Positions 25,425 to 33,294 of a DNA stretch of 64,000 bases are shown here, piece by piece. Below the pieces are notes generated by a model. That model did no database searches. It saw nothing but the letters and a program-made list of their open reading frames with translations, and was not told the origin of the DNA. Source of the DNA: Thermogemmatispora onikobensis (GTDB lineage Bacteria > Chloroflexota > Ktedonobacteria > Ktedonobacterales > Ktedonobacteraceae); the NCBI RefSeq assembly GCF_001748285.1, contig NZ_BDGT01000015.1, positions 1 to 64,000 of the forward strand, given 5' to 3'. The translations under genes were made by a program, and so were the position numbers. How positions within the stretch are numbered: the stretch's first letter is position 1; the number at the start of each line of letters is the position of its first letter.

Positions 25425-26351
25425 TCAAAGCCGCAGTTCTAGCCCATCCCAGCCAATAATCAGCCCGGCAGCGCACACGGCGGCGTGCTGAGGGGAGTCT
25501 TCAACCAGGACGGGGTTAGTATTATTGATATGGGTATAAATGCGATAGGGAATAGGAAGATGGCTGAGCCAGGCCAGGCTGCCCTGTGGCCCATCGATTG
25601 GAAGATGACCCATGCTGCTCGCGGTAGCCTGGACGAGTCCCTGCGTCTGCAGCTCATCTTCGCTCCAGAAGGTTCCGTCGACGAGCATGGCATCGCAAGC
25701 CTGCAGGTAGGACTGCAGTAGCTCCTCTCTCCGGGCCAGTCCTGGCAGGAAGAGCAGACGTCCGCCAGTCTGCACATCTGTGAGATAATAGCCAACGCGG
25801 AAAGAGGAGGGGGTGGCAAGCGCACTGGCCTCTGCCAGGTAACGCGGGGACTTGCCGGTCAGCGGGATAGCCTGATAGAGCAGGCCGCTCGCCTGGCCCA
25901 CGGCAGTAGGCAGCGGGGCCAGCTCTTCGGAAGGTTCGCGCCACTCAACGCTGCAGTAATGAGCAAGCAACTGCGGCAGGGCCAGCCCCTGGCGCAAGGC
26001 GTGCTGGACCGCCGCAGGTGCATAGATAGTCAGAGCCGAGCGCTCCCGAAGGAGTAGGAGGCCCAGGGTATGGTCAAGCTCGGCGTCGGTCAGCAGAATG
26101 GCCTCAATAGGCGTGCCACGCCTGCAAGAGCCGGGGGGCCAGAGGGGTGGAAAACCTTCGAGCTGAGTGCGCAGATCAGGGGAGGCATTGAGTAGAAACC
26201 AGCGCTCGCCATCGGCGCTCACTGCCACACAGGACTGAGTACGCGCCCTTGCTTTGAGCTGCCCCGCGCGTAGGCCCCGGCAGTTCACACAATTGCAGTT
26301 CCACTGAGGGAAGCCGCCCCCTGCTGCTGTGCCAAGCAGACGCACCAACAT
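25425..26351 (-). CDS. pqqB: PQQ biosynthesis metallohydrolase PqqB
   Basis: PqqB is a metallo-beta-lactamase-fold protein thought to hydroxylate the Tyr part of the cross-linked PqqA product. The 308-residue protein starts MLVRLLGTAAGGGFPQWNC and has the zinc-binding cysteines in WNCNCVNCRG. The metal motif is the PqqB variant (LLTDAELDHTLGLLLLR) in place of HxHxDH. C-terminal motifs are MGHLPIDG and YTHINNTNPVL. It lies 214 bases downstream of pqqA, and two hairpins occupy that gap. Confidence 0.94.
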   Translation of the reverse strand: MLVRLLGTAAGGGFPQWNCNCVNCRGLRAGQLKARARTQSCVAVSADGERWFLLNASPDLRTQLEGFPPLWPPGSCRRGTPIEAILLTDAELDHTLGLLLLRERSALTIYAPAAVQHALRQGLALPQLLAHYCSVEWREPSEELAPLPTAVGQASGLLYQAIPLTGKSPRYLAEASALATPSSFRVGYYLTDVQTGGRLLFLPGLARREELLQSYLQACDAMLVDGTFWSEDELQTQGLVQATASSMGHLPIDGPQGSLAWLSHLPIPYRIYTHINNTNPVLVEDSPQHAAVCAAGLIIGWDGLELRL

Positions 26352-26465
26352 AGCCTTTATCCCTGAAACGGCTGTCTCTGCCTTCTATTCCAATTTCTTG
26401 TCTTGCAGCCCAAGCCAACAATGCCAAACCAGACCAGGCATCGACCAGGCCAGACGGGGAGCGAG

Positions 26466-26499
26466 GAGGAGACAGGACCTGCTCAGTCACTGCCTCCTC
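26466..26499 (-). other. Hairpin in the pqqA-pqqB gap
   Basis: GAGGAGACAG (26466-26475) pairs with CTGCCTCCTC (26490-26499) over ten positions, one of them a G-U wobble in the minus-strand RNA. No U-run follows, so it is more likely to stabilise the pqqA message or slow polymerase than to terminate fully. Confidence 0.5.
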
Positions 26500-26520
26500 C
26501 TTCTGTGGCTCACCCTCCCT

Positions 26521-26559
26521 CTGTTAGCGCCCTCTGCCTGCTCTCTCCCCGACTAACAG
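26521..26559 (-). other. Hairpin immediately after pqqA
   Basis: CTGTTAG (26521-26527) and CTAACAG (26553-26559) are perfect 7-base arms around a GC-rich 25-base loop. It begins seven bases after the pqqA stop codon. A 3' stem here would protect a short, abundant pqqA transcript. Confidence 0.5.
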
Positions 26560-26565
26560 GCTGTA

Positions 26566-26679
26566 CTACTGTTTAGATGGAGATTCAAACAACAGGAGCA
26601 CACCTGCATAGGCAGTACACTCAAGACTCACAGCAATAACTTCAAAGGACGGCTTGACCCACCGGGACTTCTCTTGCAT
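26566..26679 (-). CDS. pqqA: PQQ precursor peptide PqqA
   Basis: This 37-residue peptide is the ribosomal substrate for PQQ. It begins MQEKSRWVKPSFEVIAVSL and continues with ECTAY. The W.KP.FE.I..S segment is the recognition region bound by PqqD. The Glu and Tyr that become PQQ are Glu20 and Tyr24, with the required three-residue spacing (E-x-x-x-Y). The tail after Tyr24 (AGVLLLFESPSKQ) is longer and more hydrophobic than in most proteobacterial PqqA. The ATG at 26679 has AAAGGAG four bases upstream. It is the first gene of pqqABCDE. It is shorter than common gene-calling limits, and a longer frame on the same strand (26642-26854) overlaps it out of frame. Confidence 0.93.
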   Translation of the reverse strand: MQEKSRWVKPSFEVIAVSLECTAYAGVLLLFESPSKQ

Positions 26680-27001
26680 GTTGCTCCTTTCCCTTTTCAG
26701 GCTGCTCAGAGTTCCAGCGCAGTACGCCGTTCAGGCCCGCCTCTGCGGAAGGTCCCCTGGCTATACTTGGCCGTAGCCCCCCGCTCCTTCCTGACCCCGT
26801 CTCTCCGCTTGCCAGTCCATCCGTCATAGTAACTGCTGACGAACTGGTCGACAACTCGTCAGCCAGTGCCTCACTCTCTTCGGCCTTGCTTCGCTTGTGC
26901 GCTGGGCAAAGCTACACCTCCATTATAACCGACGCCAATAAATAATAAATGTATATCTATCTATGTAATAGGGTAAGGAGCGACAAGAGGACTATCGGTG
27001 T
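26680..27001. other. Intergenic region upstream of pqqA
   Basis: No gene is supported. The 26925-26990 stretch is AT-rich and holds a minus-strand TATAAT. The acetoacetyl-CoA synthetase gene ends at its right edge. Confidence 0.5.
26922..26927 (-). promoter_or_regulatory. Possible -10 element for the pqq operon
   Basis: The minus strand reads TATAAT here, in an AT-rich context with a weak TTTAT-type -35 about 17 bases upstream. It is 243 bases before pqqA, so the leader would be long. Confidence 0.4.
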
Positions 27002-29005
27002 CTAGGGCATGCTGCCCGAGCGAGCCTGGAGTTGGCGGGCAAAGTCGACGAAGAACTGGATCGCCTGGGGATTGCTCATCGCATCGGGGCTGGCCGCTTT
27101 CTCCAGGGGCATACCCAGGAGCAATTTCTTGACTGGCACCTCCATTTTCTTCCCACTCAGTGTGCGGGGCACCTCGGGAATGGCAATGATCTCATCGGGC
27201 ACGTGATGGGGCGAGATCTGGCGGCGCAGGGCCTCCTTCAAGCGGCGCTGGAGATCTTCATCAAGGTGAACTCCCTCGCGCAGCACCACAAACAGAGGCA
27301 AGTAATAGCTGCCGCCGGGGCGCTCCACCCCGACGATCAGACTGTCGAGCACCTCGGGAAAGCTCTCGACGACGCGATAGATCTCGCTGCTCCCCATGCG
27401 AATCCCCTGACGATTGATCGTCGAGTCCGAGCGACCATAGATGATGGCGCCCCCGCGTGGGGTGATCTTGATCCAGTCTCCGTGGCGCCAGAGGCCCGGA
27501 TACATTTCGAAGTAGCTTTCGCGGTAGCGACGATGATCGGGATCGTTCCAGAAGAAGAGCGGCATTGAGGGCATTGGCGCTGTGACTACCAGTTCGCCGA
27601 CCTCATCGATCAAAGAGCGTCCCTCTTCGTCGAAGGCTTCGACGCGGGCGCCGAGTGCCCGGCACTGGATTTCACCCGCATAGACGGGGAGCAGGACGCA
27701 GCCGCCGACGAAGGCCGAGCAGACATCGGTGCCGCCGCTGACCGAGGCCAGCCAGACATCGTGCTTGACGTGCTCATAGATCCAGCGGAAGCCTTCTGGT
27801 GGCAGGGGTGAGCCAGTGGAGCCAATGCAGCGGAGCTGGCTCAGATCGAATTCCTTTCCTGGCTCGATACCAGCCTTCATGCAGCTGGAAATGTAAGCGG
27901 CGCTGGTCCCGAAAAGGTTCATACCGCTATCCTGAGCAAAGCGCCAGAGGGTATTCATATCGGGATAGCCGGGGGCGCCATCGTAGAGTAAGATTGTGGC
28001 CCCAACCAGCAGGCCACTCACCAGAAAATTCCACATCATCCAGCCTGTGGAGGTAAACCAGAAGAAGCGATCGCCGGGTTTCAGATTGCTCTCCAGGGAG
28101 AGCACTTTGAGATGCTCCAGCAGGATGCCGCCCTGACCCTGCACGATGGCCTTGGGAAGTCCGGTGGTTCCCGAGGAATAGAGCACCCAGAGTGGATGCT
28201 CAAAGGGAACCTGCTCGAAGGTGAGGGGAGCTGGTTGAGCGAGCATGCTGCTCCAGGGAATGACCTTGCTGAGGCCGGCGCTGGCTTCCTCGGGGGACGG
28301 GTTCAGGTAGGGGATGATCACGGTGTGTTCGAGCGTGGGCAAGGCGGCCTGAAGCTCGGCCAGCACTCCGCGCCGATCGAAGGGACGCCCATTGTATTGG
28401 TAGCCATCAACGGCAAAGAGCACCCGTGGCTCAATCTGCTTGAAACGGTCAACTACGCTGCTGGTGCCAAAGTCGGGCGAGCAACTGGACCAGATAGCGC
28501 CGAGACTGGCGCAGGCGAGAAAGGCAATGACGGTCTCCGGGATATTGGGCAAATAGGCCACGACCCGGTCGCCGCGCTTGATGCCGAGCTGGCGCAGGGC
28601 CTGGGCCACGGCTCCCACTGCCTGCTCTAGATCGCTCCAGGAGAGTGTGCGCCACGGCTCGCGTTCGGAGCGGAAGATAATGGCTGGGTGCTGTGCGCTG
28701 ACATTGCGGAAAACATGCTGAGCGTAATTGAGCTCGGCGCCTGGAAACCACCTGGCGCCAGGCATGCTGCGACTGGCCAGCACCTGGGTATAGGGCTGAC
28801 TGGCCTGGATCTGAAAGTAGTCCCAGAGCGAGGACCAGAAGCCTTCGAGGTCGGTGACCGACCACTCCCAAAGTTCCTGACGGCTGGTGAATTGTTTGCC
28901 TCGCTGCTCGGCAAGCCAGCGCAGATAGTGCGTGAGATTGGCTTGCTCTTTCAGTTCCTCTGAAGGCTCCCAAAGAGGCTGTTCGGCGTTGAACGAGGTA
29001 CTCAT
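27002..29005 (-). CDS. aacS: Acetoacetate-CoA ligase (acetoacetyl-CoA synthetase)
   Basis: This enzyme activates acetoacetate to acetoacetyl-CoA using ATP, feeding lipid or polyhydroxyalkanoate metabolism. The 667-residue protein is an adenylate-forming ligase. The N-terminal family region includes GARWFPGAELNYAQHVFRN, and the P-loop-like motif is LYSSGTTGLPKAIVQGQGG. GTSAAYISSCMKAGIEP and SVSGGTDVCSAFVG are typical of AacS, as opposed to acetyl-CoA synthetase. The hinge is YGRSDSTINRQGIRMG and the catalytic Lys is in PRTLSGKKMEVPVK. AAAGGAGC precedes ATG 29005. It is transcribed alone. Confidence 0.92.
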   Translation of the reverse strand: MSTSFNAEQPLWEPSEELKEQANLTHYLRWLAEQRGKQFTSRQELWEWSVTDLEGFWSSLWDYFQIQASQPYTQVLASRSMPGARWFPGAELNYAQHVFRNVSAQHPAIIFRSEREPWRTLSWSDLEQAVGAVAQALRQLGIKRGDRVVAYLPNIPETVIAFLACASLGAIWSSCSPDFGTSSVVDRFKQIEPRVLFAVDGYQYNGRPFDRRGVLAELQAALPTLEHTVIIPYLNPSPEEASAGLSKVIPWSSMLAQPAPLTFEQVPFEHPLWVLYSSGTTGLPKAIVQGQGGILLEHLKVLSLESNLKPGDRFFWFTSTGWMMWNFLVSGLLVGATILLYDGAPGYPDMNTLWRFAQDSGMNLFGTSAAYISSCMKAGIEPGKEFDLSQLRCIGSTGSPLPPEGFRWIYEHVKHDVWLASVSGGTDVCSAFVGGCVLLPVYAGEIQCRALGARVEAFDEEGRSLIDEVGELVVTAPMPSMPLFFWNDPDHRRYRESYFEMYPGLWRHGDWIKITPRGGAIIYGRSDSTINRQGIRMGSSEIYRVVESFPEVLDSLIVGVERPGGSYYLPLFVVLREGVHLDEDLQRRLKEALRRQISPHHVPDEIIAIPEVPRTLSGKKMEVPVKKLLLGMPLEKAASPDAMSNPQAIQFFVDFARQLQARSGSMP

Positions 29006-29134
29006 CGACTCGTGCTCCTTTCCAACAGATGGGCTTCGGGGCCCTTGACCTTCGAGGCAGGGAGAGAGGTCGGCCCGCGCTGGTGGTTATTCTTGTGCTG
29101 CTGTAAGTAAGTCTATGCCGCCTGTAGAGACAAG

Positions 29135-30235
29135 TCAATATAGATGGCGATCGCTATCCAGGAGTGGCTGCAGACCTGCGCGACCAGACAGGCGCCAGCG
29201 CTCGTTCCAGTCCTTGCCTTGCCCATCCAGGGGCATCAGGAAGCGACTGACCGCCCGCCCTTGCTCACGAAGTTGGGTGCTGAGGCGGACTGTGGCTTCG
29301 CGTCCTCCCTCATCGCCATCGAGGGCCAGCAGAACACGGTGGACATGAGCCGGAAGCCAGTTCAGAGGGAGCGCGGTCCCCGCCAGGGCGACAACTTCCT
29401 CCCCTCGCAGGCCAGCCGCCATCAAGGCCAGACGATCGAAGGGGCCTTCGACTATGATAAGCTGAGGCGCAAGCTGCTCTCGGGGAAGGCTGAAGCAGCC
29501 AGCAGGATTGGTCTTGATCCAGCGTTGTGGACGACCGGGATGCTCTAATAGCTGCTTGTGCTCGTTTTCGTCCATGCCGGGCTGCCACCCTGCAAGTGTG
29601 CGCCCAATGTAGCCTCTTGTGCTTTCTGACTGAAGAGGAAAGATCAGCCGCTCACTCCAGCGCTGCAGGAGGCGTCGCTGCCTGGCCCGCGGCAGACGGG
29701 TAATAAGTGCCGGCGTCAGGAGACCAACGCCGCTGGCGAGAGCAGTCTCTAGGGGAATGGCCCGCTGGCACAGGTAGGCCCGCCCCTGGCTGCTGGACTG
29801 CAAGGCCTCTTGCATGATGGGTTCCAGGGTCTGCAAGAGGCTCCTCTCTTCTTCTTGCCAGTGGCGGAGAACGCTGTTGGCCCTGGGCTGTGCTGCTGGC
29901 TGACTTCGCCAGTGAACGTCAGAAAGAGAAACGGCCCGGCTCCCTGTTGGCCCCTCTGGACCGACTGGCTGCTCCCGACTCAGGCTGAAATCGGTCCCCA
30001 GGAGATGGTGGGCTGCACTCGGATTCCATTCCGCAATCAGCACTCTGGCCTGACAGGCAGCGTTGAAGCAGTAGCCCCAGCCGCTGGCTGGATCGATCGA
30101 GAGCGAACGCTGATGATCGCTGCCGTGAATCGGGCAGAAGGCCCGCACCCGGCCACCTGTCAGACGCGGATGGGGTAGCTCACTCTCTGAAAGGATCGCG
30201 ATCTGTTTGCCTCGGCGGGTGAAGATGGTAATCAT
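29135..30235 (-). CDS. Primase-like protein with CHC2-type zinc finger and Toprim domain
   Basis: The protein has 366 residues. Near the N-terminus FCPIHGSDHQRSLSIDP and YCFNAAC form a zinc finger of CHC2 type (CxxH...Cx4C), as in DnaG-like primases. A middle helical region resembles the primase core (YLCQRAIPLETALASGVG). The C-terminal Toprim domain has IIVEGPFDRLALMAAG (catalytic Glu) and LLALDGDEGGREAT (DxD). The DnaG RNA polymerase N-subdomain and helicase-binding domain are not complete, so this is not the housekeeping primase. Such stand-alone proteins occur on plasmids and phages, but no other mobile-element gene is nearby. The start is set at ATG 30235, with AGAGGA eight bases upstream; 30244 and 30286 are alternatives. 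Confidence 0.72.
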   Translation of the reverse strand: MITIFTRRGKQIAILSESELPHPRLTGGRVRAFCPIHGSDHQRSLSIDPASGWGYCFNAACQARVLIAEWNPSAAHHLLGTDFSLSREQPVGPEGPTGSRAVSLSDVHWRSQPAAQPRANSVLRHWQEEERSLLQTLEPIMQEALQSSSQGRAYLCQRAIPLETALASGVGLLTPALITRLPRARQRRLLQRWSERLIFPLQSESTRGYIGRTLAGWQPGMDENEHKQLLEHPGRPQRWIKTNPAGCFSLPREQLAPQLIIVEGPFDRLALMAAGLRGEEVVALAGTALPLNWLPAHVHRVLLALDGDEGGREATVRLSTQLREQGRAVSRFLMPLDGQGKDWNERWRLSGRAGLQPLLDSDRHLY

Positions 30236-30634
30236 ATTGGCCATCCTCTGCTCTCTTTGGCGACTCTCCCCTCCTTCCATCCTCACCAGCGCTGCTCTCT
30301 TCCTATGGAAGATTATAGAATATTTGTTCTGATCTGTCGAAGCTCAGGGGAACGAAAGGCAACGCCAGGCTGGACTTGCTCCGACCTTCTTTGCTGGCCT
30401 GAACTCTTGCGCAGGGAGAGGTACAAACAAGCGAGTCCTTGGAGCTATGCAACCGGCCAGCGTTCTCCTATTTATGAGGAAGGGCGCGCTTCGTTTCCTT
30501 GACAGCGATAGCTATCTGTTATACTCTGTCTTTGAGAGAATGGCGCAATGATGATCAGAAGCTGCAGGAAAAGGGCGCACTTGCATAGAAGTACCGCCTT
30601 TCGTGCGCTTGTTGAGAGATAGAGAGGATCGACA
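30236..30634. other. Intergenic region with divergent start sites
   Basis: No gene is supported. It separates the primase-like gene (minus) from the membrane protein gene (plus) and contains the promoter at 30499-30525. Confidence 0.45.
30499..30525 (+). promoter_or_regulatory. Promoter with palindrome in the spacer
   Basis: TTGACA (30499-30504) and TATACT (30520-30525) are separated by only 15 bases. The spacer holds the perfect palindrome GATAGCTATC (30507-30516). Short spacing plus an embedded palindrome suggests a regulated promoter for the membrane protein gene at 30635. Confidence 0.5.
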
Positions 30635-31111
30635 ATGTACCGACGAAACCATTTTGGGCGCCACCGGGGATGGTTTTTCTGGTGGTTTATTCCCCTGTTT
30701 TTTCTGGGGCCGGCTCATTGGTGGTGGGGGTGGGGCAGTGCGATGTTTGGCATTATGCTAAGCATCTTCTTCATTGCCTTACTGGCCTGGGCTCTGTCGG
30801 CGCTCTTTGCAGAGCAGGGGCCGGGGGCGGGGCGCAGCTGGCCGATGGGCGGTAGCATGTGGCAATGGCAGCAGCCGCCGCAGGCGCCACCAGGACCAAT
30901 GGAGACCTACCAGAACTCTGGCCCAGGCGAGCAATCAGGAATGCCTGAGCAGCGCTATCACCAGGGCTATCGGGCCCAGACGGGTCCACGTCCTGAGCAG
31001 GCTGCTGGACCACAGCCCCAGCAAGCTCAGCCGGCGATGGGGCGCCCTCAGCCGCAGTACGAAGAGCCGCAGGTTGAGTATCCGCGTGAAGAGCCGCCGC
31101 TCGTCCAGTAG
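30635..31111 (+). CDS. Small membrane protein with Pro/Gln-rich tail
   Basis: The product has 158 residues. Two hydrophobic aromatic-rich segments (about 12-33, GWFFWWFIPLFFLGPAHWWW, and 35-60, SAMFGIMLSIFFIALLAWAL) are followed by a hydrophilic tail rich in Pro, Gln and Gly, which probably lies outside or inside the membrane as a flexible arm. GAGAGG precedes ATG 30635 at good distance. No known domain is recognised. The next gene, a membrane-anchored C39-like protein, lies 209 bases downstream on the same strand with a possible promoter of its own. Confidence 0.6.
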   Translation: MYRRNHFGRHRGWFFWWFIPLFFLGPAHWWWGWGSAMFGIMLSIFFIALLAWALSALFAEQGPGAGRSWPMGGSMWQWQQPPQAPPGPMETYQNSGPGEQSGMPEQRYHQGYRAQTGPRPEQAAGPQPQQAQPAMGRPQPQYEEPQVEYPREEPPLVQ

Positions 31112-31236
31112 CCATCTTGACCTCTGCGCGGCCAGGCTTCTCGGGCAACGGCGGCGCCGACCCGCCTGGCTGGTCAGGCTGCTACCCTTGCCAGTCTGTG
31201 CCACTATGCTCCATATGGTACCATTGTGGGATTGAT

Positions 31237-31266
31237 TTGACGAAAGCCCTCAACTCCCGGGATACT
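31237..31266 (+). promoter_or_regulatory. Possible promoter of the C39-like gene
   Basis: TTGACG (31237-31242) and GATACT (31261-31266) have an 18-base spacer and lie 55 bases before the GTG start. The -10 is weak. Confidence 0.35.
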
Positions 31267-31320
31267 TCTGGTAAATGATGTTGATGTGCTTATGGACATG
31301 AAGAACCGGGAGGTTGCTCT

Positions 31321-32229
31321 GTGGTCCCTGTTGTGCTGCTGGCTACTGCGGTGCTGTTGCTCGTGCTGGGATTGGGTCTTGTGCGTCGCGGCAGCTGGCT
31401 TCAGCGCTGGTTGCGGCGTGAGGGGCTAACCAGCGCGCTCCTCGTCTCCTCTGCGGGTGAGCAAACGAGTCTGTCCTCTCCCGCGGCCCGTCTGCTGCAG
31501 CGGGCTGAAAGCGGCCAGGAAGAGAAGCCCTGGTTCGTTCTGATGTTCCCTGCGACCTGGTATCGACGCTGGCGTATCATCCTCTCGCTGGTGCTGCTCG
31601 TGATGGTTCTTCTGGCGCTCTCGATGACCAGCGCTCTGGCTGATGGGGGACAGCTGACACTGAGCGCGGCGCTCACCTTTTTCCGAAACAATCATAGCCA
31701 GACGCTTGATCTCCAGACGCTGCCTCATGGTTTCAATGCCTCACGCAGCCTTGTGCGCATCTCGCAGCTAGATCCTGCTCAGTATTCTTCTTCTGAAGAA
31801 TATGACACCTGGGCCTATTCCGCATGTTCAGCGGCGTCCATGACGGAGGTCTTCAACGCCTATGGCCGGCACTATCGCATCAGCGATGTGCTGCACGTCG
31901 AGGCGGCTCTCGGACAAATCACACCCGAGCTCGGTCTGGTCTCGCCGGAGGGCATTGCTATCACCGCGGCCCACTTCGGCTTTCGCACCGAGTGGGGCGA
32001 GCACTGGTCGCTGGAGCAGCTTCTGGCTGTGGCCAACAGTGGGGCCCCTGTGATCGTGAGCTTCCCACCGGATCGCTATGCTGGCGGCCATTTACTCGTC
32101 GTGCTCGGTGGTGACGCCACCTCTGTCTATCTGGCCGACTCCTCAGCCTGGAATCGCCGTGTGCTCAGTCGGGAGCAGTTTCTTGCCTGGTGGGGGGGCT
32201 ATGCAGCTGTGGTAACTCCTCTGCAATAA
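31321..32229 (+). CDS. Membrane-anchored C39-like cysteine peptidase family protein
   Basis: The protein has 302 residues with two N-terminal hydrophobic helices (about 1-20 and 80-102). A C-terminal papain-like C39 family domain follows: the catalytic Cys is in AYSACSAASMTEVFNAYG, the His in AGGHLLVVLGGD, and Asp/Asn in VYLADSSAWN. Unlike LanT it has no ABC transporter. Family members cut peptides or act as catalytically poor binding proteins at the cell surface. A good ribosome site (GGGAGG, seven bases) supports the GTG start at 31321. Context with a membrane protein and a cupin gives no specific role. A link to the lanthipeptide locus 10 kb away is conceivable but unsupported. Confidence 0.75.
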   Translation: MVPVVLLATAVLLLVLGLGLVRRGSWLQRWLRREGLTSALLVSSAGEQTSLSSPAARLLQRAESGQEEKPWFVLMFPATWYRRWRIILSLVLLVMVLLALSMTSALADGGQLTLSAALTFFRNNHSQTLDLQTLPHGFNASRSLVRISQLDPAQYSSSEEYDTWAYSACSAASMTEVFNAYGRHYRISDVLHVEAALGQITPELGLVSPEGIAITAAHFGFRTEWGEHWSLEQLLAVANSGAPVIVSFPPDRYAGGHLLVVLGGDATSVYLADSSAWNRRVLSREQFLAWWGGYAAVVTPLQ

Positions 32230-32322
32230 GGATGGTCTGGGAAGGCTCCCCTTGACGCTGGAACTGCCCTGGTGCTAGAATCGAGCGCTTTGCAATACGA
32301 GCAAGTCAAGGGGGTCGACCTT

Positions 32323-32793
32323 ATGGGAGAGCAAAAACAGGATCAAGGGAGGCCGCAGCAGCAGCAGCAGCAGGTTCCCAGCCCATTCAATGGCGTGCGT
32401 GTCGTTAAGCCGCAGCAGTTCGATCCCAATACAGCGCAGACCCCGGGCATGAGGCGCCTGGCAGCGGTCTCGCGTGAGCTGGCAGGCGCGCGTGGGCTGT
32501 GGGCAGGTCTCACGCTGGTTGCACCTCATGTAGCCAGTGGCAAGCATCATCATGGCGAGCTGGAGACCGTCATCTACGTTGTCTCAGGACGGGCGCGCAT
32601 TCGCTGGGGGGAGCGTCTGGAATATGAGCAGGATGTCGAACCCGGCGACTTTATCTATGTCCCTCCTTTTGTCCCCCATCAAGAGATCAATCCCTCCGAT
32701 GAGGAATCGTGCTGGGTCATCGTACGCAATGCTCAGGAGCCGGTGGTTGTCAACCTGGATGCGCCTGGCGACCAAGAGCAGGCGCCCCGCTAG
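32323..32793 (+). CDS. Cupin-domain protein
   Basis: The 156-residue protein has a Gln-rich N-terminal stretch (residues 5-17) and a single cupin barrel. Cupin motif 1 is HHHGELETVIYVVSGRARI, with metal-type His residues and Glu. Motif 2 is PGDFIYVPPFVPHQEIN, with the final His. The ending (ESCWVIVRNAQEPVVVNLD) resembles the uncharacterised cupins annotated as RmlC-like. A metal-dependent dioxygenase, isomerase or binding role is possible; the substrate is unknown. ATG 32323 has AAGGGG upstream. The gap to the C39-like gene is 93 bases. Confidence 0.85.
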   Translation: MGEQKQDQGRPQQQQQQVPSPFNGVRVVKPQQFDPNTAQTPGMRRLAAVSRELAGARGLWAGLTLVAPHVASGKHHHGELETVIYVVSGRARIRWGERLEYEQDVEPGDFIYVPPFVPHQEINPSDEESCWVIVRNAQEPVVVNLDAPGDQEQAPR

Positions 32794-32952
32794 AGATGGG
32801 TCAAAGCCGGCAGGCAAGCAGCGGTAGAGGCGCGTTCGCCCCTTCTTTCTTCGACGGCCTCTCCGCTGCTGCTATGAGCAGCAGGTCTTTCTACACTTCC
32901 TCGCATTCGCTCTGCTCTCCACCTCTCTTCCCTAGATACGGCTGTTCGCTGG

Positions 32953-32977
32953 CCGGGAAGATTCTCCGGCTTCCCGG
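32953..32977 (+). terminator. Hairpin, probable terminator of the cupin transcript
   Basis: CCGGGAAG (32953-32960) pairs with CTTCCCGG (32970-32977), followed by TGGTTATTAT. It lies 160 bases after the cupin stop. Confidence 0.45.
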
Positions 32978-32981
32978 TGGT

Positions 32982-33004
32982 TATTATCAGTGGATTGGAT
33001 AATA
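32982..33004. promoter_or_regulatory. AT-rich inverted repeat, operator candidate
   Basis: TATTATC and GATAATA are perfect 7-base arms separated by 9 bases. A third related element, CTATTAT, follows at 33016-33022 next to TATAAAAT. The cluster may be an operator and promoter for the BldC-like gene, 290 bases downstream. Confidence 0.4.
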
Positions 33005-33294
33005 GATCGGAAATGTGCTATTATAAAATCGGAGAAGTGAAAAGTCTCAATTTCCCGGCCCAAAGCGGGGAAGCTGCTGAGGTTCGGTCTCTTCCTTTTC
33101 GGGCAAAGTGAGCCGCTTCCCTGGCGGGACGGGCAGATCGAGAGTTCCAAATTCTCAGCGAAATTTCAGCTAATTCACAGTTCCTCTTAATAGAGGAGTG
33201 TTTTACTCATATTAGCTGGAAATGATAGAAAGCTCCAGGCAAACTGCCTGGGACTGCAATCCAATCGAGTTCAGTAGAGAGGAGAGGGAAACCT

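Larger units (their letters stand above)
32794..33294. other. Structured intergenic region upstream of a BldC-like gene
   Basis: No protein gene is supported. It contains a hairpin (32953-32977), an AT-rich inverted repeat (32982-33004), a G/C-rich block at 33040-33140 and a small hairpin just before the gene: CCAGGCA-AAC-TGCCTGG at 33235-33251. Confidence 0.5.

Noticed and set aside
26642-26854. Minus-strand frame of 70 codons overlapping pqqA
   Set aside because: It is out of frame with pqqA, which has the ribosome site and the conserved Glu-x3-Tyr motif.
33090-33145. Resemblance to a cyclic di-GMP (GEMM) riboswitch: GGGCAAA followed by GGGAC
   Set aside because: The spacing, the GCAAAGCC box and the GGTAGC-type second helix are missing, so only general structure is reported.
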